A stretch of DNA of 6,754 nucleotides. Source: Bacteroidetes bacterium UBA4009. Lineage in GTDB: Bacteria; Bacteroidota; Bacteroidia; NS11-12g; UBA9320. Position numbers and translations under genes: made by a program. Positions within the stretch are counted from its first letter, which is position 1, and every line of letters starts with the position of its first letter. This document shows, in pieces, positions 1 through 6,210 of the stretch. Below the pieces are notes generated by a model. That model did no database searches. It worked only from the letters and a program-made list of their open reading frames with translations, and was not told the origin of the DNA. The stretch covers positions 4,477 through 11,230 of the forward strand of contig DGBH01000131.1 of the NCBI GenBank assembly GCA_002384205.1, given 5' to 3'.

Positions 1-230
1 ACATATTCACCGTAAACCATTTGGTGGCTGTACTTATCTACTTGTTTTTTAATAGCGTGTATTACTTTCTTGTTATTGTGTCCTAAGTTATTAACTGCGA
101 TACCGCTTATGAGGTCCACATATGCTCGATTTTTTTTGTCAAATAAGTAAATCCCATCTCCTCTAACAAATTTGTACATGGGTGGAGTAGGAGAGGTTTG
201 TGCGATATGGTTTAAGAATGATTTTTTGAT
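1..230 (-). CDS. Class III PLP-dependent aminotransferase, N-terminus (partial; runs off window; start uncertain)
   Basis: The reading frame is open from just below a TAA at 320-318 to the window edge. It matches the N-terminus of class III aminotransferases (acetylornithine/aspartate aminotransferase family): FLNHIAQTSPTPPM, then GDGIYLFDKKNRAYVDL, a glycine turn SGIAVNNLGH, and QVDKYSHQMVYGEY. The PLP-binding lysine lies outside the window, so substrate specificity cannot be judged. The start is a problem. The only in-frame ATG is at 179-177, but the residues before it (AQTSPTP) already match the family, so starting there would remove conserved sequence. The expected start falls on ATC at 230-228 (I-K-K-S-F-L-N-H), where an ATG would normally stand. 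I give 230 as the likely 5' end; 179 is the conservative alternative. The gene follows the gldN terminator, so it is probably transcribed separately. The family call is firm, the start is not. Confidence 0.8.
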   Translation of the reverse strand, partial: MKKSFLNHIAQTSPTPPMYKFVRGDGIYLFDKKNRAYVDLISGIAVNNLGHNNKKVIHAIKKQVDKYSHQMVYGEY

Positions 231-298
231 GACGCGAAGATATGGGTTTAATACCTTGTTTAGGTCAAACGAAAATGCTCTGTTGTTATATATGGAGC

Positions 299-335
299 AA
301 AAAAAAATGCGATTTGCTTAAGCAAATCGCATTTT
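299..335 (-). terminator. Intrinsic terminator of the gld operon
   Basis: Positions 304-335 are a perfect 32-nt palindrome. Read on the minus strand it forms a 14-bp stem (AAAATGCGATTTGC pairing with its complement) closed by a TTAA loop. It runs straight into nine T residues (the A run at 299-307 on the plus strand). The stem begins 21 nt after the gldN stop codon. Stem plus U-tract in this orientation is a classic rho-independent terminator. In the plus direction only a short T run follows, and no plus-strand gene needs it. Confidence 0.93.
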
Positions 336-356
336 AAATTATTTAAGTCTCTGAAA

Positions 357-1190
357 TTAGTACTCCCAAAGGTCGTGTTCTAATATAAATAAATCGTTTT
401 TGATTTCATCATTTTTTAATAATGCTTCAACGCCATCATCTTTGTATTCATCAAATTGCGCAATGTCAATATCGTATGGATTGCTTTCCTTTACAATATA
501 GCTACTGAATTGTCTAGTTTGAAACCAATGATCAAAGCTCATTCTTGCTGCATTATTTTTGGAGTTAAAAACTTCTTCTTGAGACATTTTTTCTCGGATA
601 TCATCCATTTTTAACCAATATAATGGAACTTCTCCAAGTTCTAAACCAGACTCCGTAAGCGGTCTCCATAAAGGAGCGATGGCAATAATTCTAGATCTAA
701 AGTCAGAATAATTATAATCAAAAATCCAATCTTCCATGATACGATACTTCTCTATCTTAGAAGGACTATACGTCTCTGTAACGGTGATTTGTATCAAATC
801 GTAGGGATCGTCTGGATTATCTGGATTAGGTACACTCACTGTACTTTGTATACTAGCCATTTTGGTAATATCTTCAGGAGTTAGGATACTAGTCAAAGAA
901 TCATCACGATAAGCAGGAACGCTACCATCCATTGCGGCATTCCAAACTATTAAATAAAAAGGATTACGTGGCCAATGAATAATTTTATTTTGCTTTTCAC
1001 GAACATCAATAACTCGCTCGATACGTTTACTCCACTTTACATTAGCTTCTCTAATATAGCGATACGGAACTGCTTTACGTTCCTTAACAGCGGTATGAGG
1101 ATATGTATAATCCTCAAATTTACTTGATTGTGCTTGAGCCGAAAGGGCCACTAGCAATAAACTTATAAATATTACAAATGTTTTCTTCAT
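357..1190 (-). CDS. gldN: GldN/PorN, periplasmic T9SS ring protein
   Basis: GldN (PorN) is a periplasmic protein that partners the GldK lipoprotein in the ring under the outer membrane. It also contacts the periplasmic end of GldM, so it is thought to link the motor to the translocon (family knowledge). The product is 277 aa. It opens with a Sec signal peptide, MKKTFVIFISLLLVALSAQA, with likely cleavage before QSSKFED. The body shows family landmarks: W-R-N-P-F-Y, VTVTETYSPSKIEKYRI-like strands, RIIAIAPLWRPLTESG, PLYWLKMDDIREKM, VFNSKNNAARMSFDHWF and the near-C-terminal SSYIVKESNPYDIDIAQF. The frame could extend to a TTG at 1211-1209, but that puts seven odd residues before the signal peptide, so the ATG at 1190 is preferred. 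It is the last gene of the operon: 49 nt after gldM, with a terminator 21 nt downstream. Length is normal for the family or slightly short. Confidence 0.93.
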   Translation of the reverse strand: MKKTFVIFISLLLVALSAQAQSSKFEDYTYPHTAVKERKAVPYRYIREANVKWSKRIERVIDVREKQNKIIHWPRNPFYLIVWNAAMDGSVPAYRDDSLTSILTPEDITKMASIQSTVSVPNPDNPDDPYDLIQITVTETYSPSKIEKYRIMEDWIFDYNYSDFRSRIIAIAPLWRPLTESGLELGEVPLYWLKMDDIREKMSQEEVFNSKNNAARMSFDHWFQTRQFSSYIVKESNPYDIDIAQFDEYKDDGVEALLKNDEIKNDLFILEHDLWEY

Positions 1191-1239
1191 ATCTTTATAT
1201 CTACTTTGCAAAGTAACGAATAAATCTTTAATTAATTAT

Positions 1240-2835
1240 TTATTTAATTGTGACGATAATCGGACTTAAATTAGCACTAAAACCATACTTAGCTTCAACT
1301 GCACGAATACCTTCTATTAATATTCTGTCATCTGGAGCTGCATTTTTAATAAGATTTTGCATCGCAGGAGTAAGAACACCGCTTGAGCTACTTTCCATAA
1401 CTGGAGGTTTTCTCTTATAAGCCATAATCATTTTAAATCCTTGTACTCGATACTTTAAGTCATATGCAAATCCTGCACCCATTGAGGCTAAAATAACCGT
1501 TTGTGCACTAACTGCAGCCTTACCTTTAGGTAAACCATCGTTTGGTATACCACCTAATTGAGCCGTAGGTTGTGGTAAACTTCTTACCCTGAATACTTGT
1601 GATCCTACAGTTTTGGTTTTACCATCTTTCGTTATAGAAACTGAAATAGTAACTTCTTTATTTGTAGAAGCAGGTACCGTAGCATTATACACTCCACCAC
1701 CTTTAGATACTAAATTAATACCTGGAGCAGATACTTTCACTTCAGAAGCAGCGAAACCTGGTACAGATATAGACATAGGATTATCAATGCCTTTGTATAA
1801 AAGATTCATTTGAGTAGCTGCAATTGTTGCCGCTGGTTTAAAAACAGTGTATTCGTCCTTAAATTCGAAGGTTTGTGGTCCCTCAGGTCCATCGATTACT
1901 ATTTTACCTGCAAAGGTTTTTATACCAATGCCATTAGCCGATCCGCGATATTTTCCAACACCACCTTCTACATTAATGTTAGTGCCGCCTACTGTAATAG
2001 AAGGAGCGCCTTTTGAATTAGAAGCAACTAATAATATATCAGCTTCATATGCTTCACCTTCCATAACATAAGTAGATTTTGCAAGAACTTTAGCTTCAAG
2101 TCTATCAAATTTATAATCTGTTGCGTCAATACGTGAAGCTAACTTTTCCAATACATCAGACTCCATGGTTCTAGCATCGTTTCTAATACGAGCTATAAGT
2201 GCCAAAAGACCTGCAGCAGGATTATGTTCTAAGTTTTCATTAATCCAAGTTCCTCCAGAAACACCCGATTTATCATCTTCTGCAATTAATTGAGAAGCAT
2301 TAATCGCACTTTTATATAAATCCATTGTTTCTATATTAGTAGAATCTTGAGCCATCCCTGGTACTACTGGTTTCAGATAGCTTGCAAGTTTTTCTCTAGT
2401 GTCATTAATTCTCCTCTGGAATTCTTTACCGTTAGCACCATTATCAATAACGGTGAAGTAACGTGCATGATCTTCCATTTGATCTGGAGAAACAAGAGCA
2501 CCTGTTTCAGGATCTCTGCCATCATACCATTCTTCTACTTTTTTAGTGATTCCATCTAAATAATCGACGAAATCCTTAGTAGTTTTTTGAGCAGCTTTTG
2601 CTCTATCCATGTATGGTTTTGTTTTTTCTGGTTTTTCACCAAGGGCTTTCTGCAAAGCTTTCATAGTACCTTGACTTTTTGAGTCGATACTCATTGCTGC
2701 AGTGTTGAAACTTCTTTCGAACAGATAAAAAGACTTAAGAATCTCAGCAGATACGTTTAGGGCAAGAAGAGCCATGAGTACCAAGTACATCATGTTAATC
2801 ATCTTCTGCCGTGGGGACATTTTTCCTCCAGCCAT
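1240..2835 (-). CDS. gldM: GldM/PorM, periplasm-spanning T9SS motor subunit
   Basis: GldM pairs with GldL as the proton-driven motor of T9SS and gliding. One N-terminal helix sits inside a GldL ring, and a long periplasmic rod of four domains (D1-D4) passes torque to GldK/GldN (established for GldM/PorM). The product is 531 aa, near the family's usual size. It begins MAGGKMSPRQKMINMMYLVL, the family's signature N-terminus, with one transmembrane helix at about residues 12-31 and no cleavable signal. Arg9 sits where the functionally important Arg of Flavobacterium johnsoniae GldM lies. Residues about 35-225 are helical (D1). After about 230 come beta-rich repeats, including KSTYVMEGEAYEADILLVAS and the typical MNLLYKGIDNPMSISVPG at about 343-360. 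The end (about 418-531) is D4-like, with FRVRSLPQPTAQLGG and a C-terminal IIVTIK. The gene starts 37 nt after gldL and probably shares its mRNA. Confidence 0.97.
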   Translation of the reverse strand: MAGGKMSPRQKMINMMYLVLMALLALNVSAEILKSFYLFERSFNTAAMSIDSKSQGTMKALQKALGEKPEKTKPYMDRAKAAQKTTKDFVDYLDGITKKVEEWYDGRDPETGALVSPDQMEDHARYFTVIDNGANGKEFQRRINDTREKLASYLKPVVPGMAQDSTNIETMDLYKSAINASQLIAEDDKSGVSGGTWINENLEHNPAAGLLALIARIRNDARTMESDVLEKLASRIDATDYKFDRLEAKVLAKSTYVMEGEAYEADILLVASNSKGAPSITVGGTNINVEGGVGKYRGSANGIGIKTFAGKIVIDGPEGPQTFEFKDEYTVFKPAATIAATQMNLLYKGIDNPMSISVPGFAASEVKVSAPGINLVSKGGGVYNATVPASTNKEVTISVSITKDGKTKTVGSQVFRVRSLPQPTAQLGGIPNDGLPKGKAAVSAQTVILASMGAGFAYDLKYRVQGFKMIMAYKRKPPVMESSSSGVLTPAMQNLIKNAAPDDRILIEGIRAVEAKYGFSANLSPIIVTIK

Positions 2836-2872
2836 AATTAATTATTTAATATTAAATTGGGTTAGAAATAAA

Positions 2873-3526
2873 TTAAGAATTTGGACGCATAGCGTTTAAC
2901 ATACCACCATAAACTTTGTTTAAGCTTTGAATGTTTTGGTCAAAACTTACAAGGTTATCATTTAATGTAGCATTTATATTAGCTACTCTAAGGGTAGTCT
3001 CTTTGAATGTTTCGGTAGTTTCTGACAAGCTATCAAGTGCTGTAACTGCTCTGCTATAAGACGAGTTCATCCCTATAATTTGCTCATTAGCTTTTGAAAG
3101 GTTATCTGCATATTCCTTAGTTGCTACCGTAGCTCCTGAAAGATCAGACATAGAACTAACATTAGAAGATAAAGATCTTAAACCTAAACCTAATCCTTCT
3201 ATTAATTCTGGACCTATTTTTGCTTCAGCAAGCATTGAGTCTAATTGCTGTGATACACTTCCTTGATTAATACTTTTTTTGTCGTCGCCTTCCATTCCTG
3301 CTAATTCAGGATGTACCAGACTCCAATCCCAATCTTCGTGTATTGGCTCAAAAGCAGAAATACAGAATATAATGGCTTCTGTACCCATTCCTATAATAAG
3401 CATCTCATTAGCACCTGGCCAGTGCATAATTTTAAATAGTGCACCAATGATAACTACTGCCGCGCCTAGTCCATAGGCTTTTGCCATAATGTTTTTTCCT
3501 AATTTTGATTCAAAGAAATTTGCCAT
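2873..3526 (-). CDS. gldL: GldL/PorL, inner-membrane T9SS proton-motor stator-like subunit
   Basis: GldL forms the inner-membrane ring around the GldM helices and carries the proton path that powers T9SS (family knowledge). The product is 217 aa, typical length. Two transmembrane helices are clear: about 18-34 (YGLGAAVVIIGALFKIM) and about 42-58 (MLIIGMGTEAIIFCISA), joined by a very short loop HWPGANE. The charged membrane residues expected of the motor are present: Lys32 and His35 after helix 1, Glu50 inside helix 2, Glu60 at its end. By alignment from memory these match K27, H30, E49 and E59 of F. johnsoniae GldL. The rest (about 62-217) is a cytoplasmic, Ser/Thr/Asn-rich helical region ending in the family-like YGGMLNAMRPNS. 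ATG at 3526 is preceded by an AT-rich leader without a Shine-Dalgarno sequence, usual for this phylum. The gene lies 152 nt after gldK across a structured spacer and may have its own promoter there. Confidence 0.96.
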   Translation of the reverse strand: MANFFESKLGKNIMAKAYGLGAAVVIIGALFKIMHWPGANEMLIIGMGTEAIIFCISAFEPIHEDWDWSLVHPELAGMEGDDKKSINQGSVSQQLDSMLAEAKIGPELIEGLGLGLRSLSSNVSSMSDLSGATVATKEYADNLSKANEQIIGMNSSYSRAVTALDSLSETTETFKETTLRVANINATLNDNLVSFDQNIQSLNKVYGGMLNAMRPNS

Positions 3527-3583
3527 AATTTTTCAGTTTAAGTTTTTGTTTTTAATGTTAATTGAAATATAATAATTTGTGGT

Positions 3584-3591
3584 CAAATATA
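3584..3591 (-). promoter_or_regulatory. Candidate -7 promoter element for gldLMN
   Basis: On the minus strand this reads TATATTTG, a perfect match to the Bacteroidota -7 consensus TAnnTTTG. It would place the transcription start roughly 50 nt before the gldL ATG. No convincing -33 TTG lies 17-23 nt upstream, where the inverted repeat at 3609-3652 begins. The motif is short and the spacer AT-rich, so a chance match is quite possible. Confidence 0.35.
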
Positions 3592-3608
3592 TAAACGTAT
3601 TTGAATAT

Positions 3609-3652
3609 ACCTATAGTATAAAGTTATTTTTAAATTATTTTATACTATAGGT
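3609..3652 (-). repeat. Perfect 14-bp inverted repeat in the gldK-gldL spacer
   Basis: ACCTATAGTATAAA at 3609-3622 is matched exactly by its reverse complement TTTATACTATAGGT at 3639-3652, with a 16-nt AT-rich loop. It begins 26 nt after the gldK stop. In RNA this would be an AU-rich hairpin between gldK and gldL. No U-tract follows on the minus strand, so it is not a standard intrinsic terminator. It could be an mRNA-stabilising or attenuating hairpin, or a binding site for a dimeric regulator just upstream of the candidate gldL promoter. The repeat is seen directly; its role is inferred. Confidence 0.8.
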
Positions 3653-3678
3653 TAAAAGGTGAATATATTCAGGAAATA

Positions 3679-4941
3679 CTACTGACGATCGTTCGCCGAT
3701 CTACCTATATAGGTCTGTACACATCTAAATCCAATAGATGATTTTGAGGTATCTTGATATTCATATGCTCTTGAGCCGTTTTGAATAAAGTATGCTATGT
3801 CTTTCCAGCTTCCTCCGCGTATAACTTTTCTTTTAATCGTAAGTGGTCCTTCATCAGAAGCATCAATTTGAAAATCAGAGTTTAAGTCGTGCGTAAACTG
3901 ATGACTTGTTTCGTCGTAAGCAGACATAGTCCACTCGGCAACGTTACCTGCCATATTATACAACCCGTAATCATTCGGAAAATAGGAGTCTCCTCTTACA
4001 GGGTAAAGTCCTCCATCTGACATGTAGTTACCTCTATTTGGTTTAAAGTTTGCTAACAAACAACCTTTACTGTTTCTAGTATAAGGTCCACCCCAAGGAT
4101 ACATATTGTTATCTCTTCCACCACGAGCTGCATATTCCCATTCATATTCCGTAGGTAGTCTCCAGTACTCTGTAATTGGCATGTCTTGAGCTTCCCAGTA
4201 TCTGTTTAACCAACGTGTTCTCCAGTTACAAAAAGCGTTAGCTTGATGCCAATTAATACCTACCACAGGATAATCATCATACTTAGGATGGTTGTAATAT
4301 TGGCGGGTCATTGGCTCATTGTAAGAGTATGTGAAGTCACGAATCCATACCAATGTATCAGGGTAAATGTTATACGTTTTAGTCTTGAGGTAATCTGCTC
4401 TGTTACCTTTTAGATAACTTCCGTAAGCAGCTGCTCTAAAATCAACATATGTATACGTATAATCTAATTTACGAATATCAAATTCTTTTCTGTGCTCAAA
4501 TCTTTCTCTATTTTGATAGAAGTATTTGGCACCGTGCTCATTATAGAACTCTTCTTGATCAACATCGTCATTGTAGTCTAAGATTGTATAGTCATCATGC
4601 TCATCTTCAATTTCAATTTCCATTTCCATTTCATGACGCATTAAACTATCTCGCACATATTCTACGAATTGACGATATTCATTATTAGTGATTTCAGTGT
4701 CGTCCATCCACATAGCGTGAACAGAAACTTGTTTATTAGGTGCTATGTAAGTGTGAAAAATATCCTCATCACTTTGACCTGTATGGTAAGAGCCAGTTGG
4801 GATGTAAACGGTACCAAATGGTTGAGGGTGAAACCAAGGTCTTCTGCCTTGTACTCCAGTTAACTCTCCGTTGTCTCCCATGCCACAACTCATCAAGGAG
4901 ATGATTGCGAACATTACAAACATTTTAGCTATGTACTTCAT
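3679..4941 (-). CDS. gldK: GldK/PorK, outer-membrane lipoprotein of the T9SS ring (FGE-sulfatase fold)
   Basis: GldK (PorK) is a lipoprotein on the periplasmic face of the outer membrane that builds the large ring with GldN (family knowledge). The product is 420 aa. Residues 1-19 are a lipoprotein signal with lipobox L-M-S-C, lipidated Cys19. From about 42 the fold is that of formylglycine-generating enzyme (FGE)/sulfatase-modifying proteins: GTVYIPTGSYHTGQ, MDDTEITNNEYRQFV, YPVVGINWHQANAFCNWR (224-241), RLPTEYEWEYAARGG (261-275), YGLYNMAGNVAEWT (325-338), RGGSW (375-379) and GFRC (404-407). The two active-site cysteines of true FGE, shortly after RGGSW, are absent: the segment reads RGGSWKDIAYFIQNGSR. 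The protein should be structural, not catalytic. The GldK-type insertion at about 98-180 carries a very acidic stretch, EMEMEIEIEDEHDD (104-117), encoded by a DNA micro-repeat. The gene is 136 nt after porP and 152 nt before gldL. Confidence 0.96.
   Translation of the reverse strand: MKYIAKMFVMFAIISLMSCGMGDNGELTGVQGRRPWFHPQPFGTVYIPTGSYHTGQSDEDIFHTYIAPNKQVSVHAMWMDDTEITNNEYRQFVEYVRDSLMRHEMEMEIEIEDEHDDYTILDYNDDVDQEEFYNEHGAKYFYQNRERFEHRKEFDIRKLDYTYTYVDFRAAAYGSYLKGNRADYLKTKTYNIYPDTLVWIRDFTYSYNEPMTRQYYNHPKYDDYPVVGINWHQANAFCNWRTRWLNRYWEAQDMPITEYWRLPTEYEWEYAARGGRDNNMYPWGGPYTRNSKGCLLANFKPNRGNYMSDGGLYPVRGDSYFPNDYGLYNMAGNVAEWTMSAYDETSHQFTHDLNSDFQIDASDEGPLTIKRKVIRGGSWKDIAYFIQNGSRAYEYQDTSKSSIGFRCVQTYIGRSANDRQ
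4606..4634. repeat. Hexanucleotide micro-repeat inside gldK
   Basis: On the plus strand the units are TTCAAT, TTCAAT, TTCCAT, TTCCAT, then a partial TTCAT: almost five 6-nt units. They encode alternating Glu-Met/Glu-Ile (residues 104-112 of GldK) on the minus strand. The 6-nt period keeps the frame, so gain or loss of a unit would add or remove two residues. Confidence 0.85.
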
Positions 4942-4972
4942 ATATTTTATACCTTGTTGTATTAAAAGTTTG

Positions 4973-5019
4973 ACAAATTAACAATTAAATGTTGATAAAT
5001 GCAAAATTTATTAATTTGT
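4973..5019 (-). repeat. Nested AT-rich inverted repeats in the porP-gldK spacer
   Basis: ACAAATTAA at 4973-4981 pairs perfectly with TTAATTTGT at 5011-5019 across 29 nt. Inside this, ATAAAT at 4995-5000 pairs with ATTTAT at 5006-5011 around the loop GCAAA; the two stems share position 5011. No U-tract follows. The same stretch could hold a weak promoter for gldK: TTTG at 5005-5002 and TAATTTG at 4980-4974 (minus strand), 21 nt apart, one base short of the TAnnTTTG consensus. The spacer is so AT-rich that both readings are weak. Confidence 0.4.
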
Positions 5020-5077
5020 ATAGTTGGTTATTAACGTTTTAACTTTTTAATTATTGTAATTATAATCTTAACTTTAA

Positions 5078-6136
5078 TTATAAAAAGCGAACACTATCAA
5101 TGATTAGCTTTTCTTTAACGCTTGTAGCTATTGGAATGCAATACTTTACAAGTATTTCGTGTGTTCCATTACTCACTGCTTGAACGTTACTTAACGTTAT
5201 GTCGTATGAGTATCCTATTTGTAATGGACCTTTTTGATATCCTAATAATATAGATAATGCATCACTGGTACCCCATTGTCTAAATGCTAAACCTCCTCTA
5301 AAAGTTTGCGCAAATAGTGCAGTCATATTTAAATCAACTTGCGGTCTATACCCTTTGTTAAATAATCCATATTTTAGTAGTATAGCTGGCTCTAGGGTCA
5401 TATTAGCCATTTCGATGTCACCTCCCGCAATAGTATAATAGTGAGGTACGTAATTGATTTCTATTGTGTTTTGTGTTCCTGCTTGAGATTGAACTGCTAT
5501 TTGGTATTTGGCACTTGTTAAATTGGTTACAGAAAGTCCTGCATAAAAATTCTTAATATTACCTAGTGTTTGTTGCTTAAACATAACCCCTCCGCTAAGG
5601 TCGAATAGCATTTTATTTCCTCCTAATGCTGGAATTCCTGGGTCAAGAGCTTGAAGTGCTTTAAAATCAGGCTTAACCCATCCCCATTGCTTAGCACCTA
5701 TACCTATACCGCCTGAAATTTCTTGAAATCCTCCTTGTAATTGCATCTTGTAGTTAAGATTCGCTTTTATGGCTGTTGACTTAGTATAACCGATTTTATC
5801 GTCTACAATGGTTAATCCGGCGCCTAAGAATTGATTGCCCGTCTTACCTATATTAAACACTGTAGCCACATTTAGGTTATAGGTTACTGGTGCTACATTT
5901 CTGTTAACATCTTGAAGGCTCCCTGTTCCATCTGTCCCTTTTATTCTGGTTTCATCATTATAATCTCTCCACTGGTGATGTGTAAGGGCAGAAAGACAAA
6001 TTTCTCCTTGCTTGTGACCGGCGTCTGCGGGATTAAATGCTTGTATAACATCCTTAAAATGAGTGTAATAAGGATCTTGCTGAGCGTAAGTATGTACACT
6101 AGCTAAGAGAGCGAGTATGGTAAGGGCTTTTTTCAT
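5078..6136 (-). CDS. porP: PorP/SprF-family outer-membrane protein of T9SS
   Basis: PorP/SprF proteins are outer-membrane beta-barrels of T9SS. PorP belongs to the core locus of Porphyromonas and SprF is needed to export the adhesin SprB in Flavobacterium (family knowledge). The product is 352 aa, in the usual range. It has a signal peptide MKKALTILALLASVHTYA with cleavage just before or after QQDPYYTHF. The mature N-terminus shows the family pattern Q-D-P...N-P-A-x-A-G (FNPADAG, about 34-40), though it is more divergent than usual. Many alternating beta-strands follow: FLGAGLTIVDDKIGYT, EISGGIGIGAKQWGW, MLFDLSGGVMFKQQ, NFYAGLSVTNLTSAKY, FRGGLAFRQWG and ALSILLGYQKGPLQIGYSYD. The C-terminus has HEILVKYCI and ends in RFL, as I recall for the family. 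A ribosome binding site precedes the ATG. The position directly before gldK makes porP the better symbol, but a paralogous sprF-type role is not excluded. Confidence 0.88.
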   Translation of the reverse strand: MKKALTILALLASVHTYAQQDPYYTHFKDVIQAFNPADAGHKQGEICLSALTHHQWRDYNDETRIKGTDGTGSLQDVNRNVAPVTYNLNVATVFNIGKTGNQFLGAGLTIVDDKIGYTKSTAIKANLNYKMQLQGGFQEISGGIGIGAKQWGWVKPDFKALQALDPGIPALGGNKMLFDLSGGVMFKQQTLGNIKNFYAGLSVTNLTSAKYQIAVQSQAGTQNTIEINYVPHYYTIAGGDIEMANMTLEPAILLKYGLFNKGYRPQVDLNMTALFAQTFRGGLAFRQWGTSDALSILLGYQKGPLQIGYSYDITLSNVQAVSNGTHEILVKYCIPIATSVKEKLIIDSVRFL

Positions 6137-6140
6137 ATAA

Positions 6141-6148
6141 CTTCCTTT
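6141..6148 (-). promoter_or_regulatory. porP: Shine-Dalgarno-like site of porP
   Basis: On the minus strand AAAGGAAG ends 4 nt before the porP ATG. It stands out because the other genes of the locus have AT-rich leaders with no such site. It supports the start at 6136. Confidence 0.6.
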
Positions 6149-6155
6149 ATGCTAT

Positions 6156-6200
6156 TTTGTAAGTAATTCGACAGGTACAATATTAACTATTTCTTACAAA
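6156..6200. repeat. 8-bp inverted repeat in the porP leader
   Basis: TTTGTAAG at 6156-6163 is matched by CTTACAAA at 6193-6200 with a 29-nt spacer. If transcription starts near 6204 the repeat would fill most of the 5' leader of the porP mRNA, ending just upstream of the ribosome binding site. The arms are short and the loop long, so it may be chance. Confidence 0.35.
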
Positions 6201-6210
6201 GTTTTATTGT

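Noticed and set aside
1191..1211. Longer gldN start at a TTG (1211-1209)
   Set aside because: It adds seven residues before a complete signal peptide that begins with MKK at 1190, and the TTG lies in the palindrome at 1202-1215. The ATG is the better start.
1613..2559. Several 60-79-codon open frames on the plus strand opposite gldM, and similar ones opposite gldL, gldK and porP
   Set aside because: They lie wholly inside strongly conserved minus-strand genes, give sequences with no family resemblance, and have no leader of their own. They are shadow frames.
2844..2857. Palindrome ATTTAATATTAAAT between gldL and gldM
   Set aside because: It is made only of A and T in an AT-rich spacer; such palindromes arise readily by chance and it has no U-tract or motif context.
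3679..4941. Reading gldK as a sulfatase-modifying or formylglycine-generating enzyme
   Set aside because: The active-site cysteines are missing, it is a lipoprotein, and it sits between porP and gldL. GldK fits much better.
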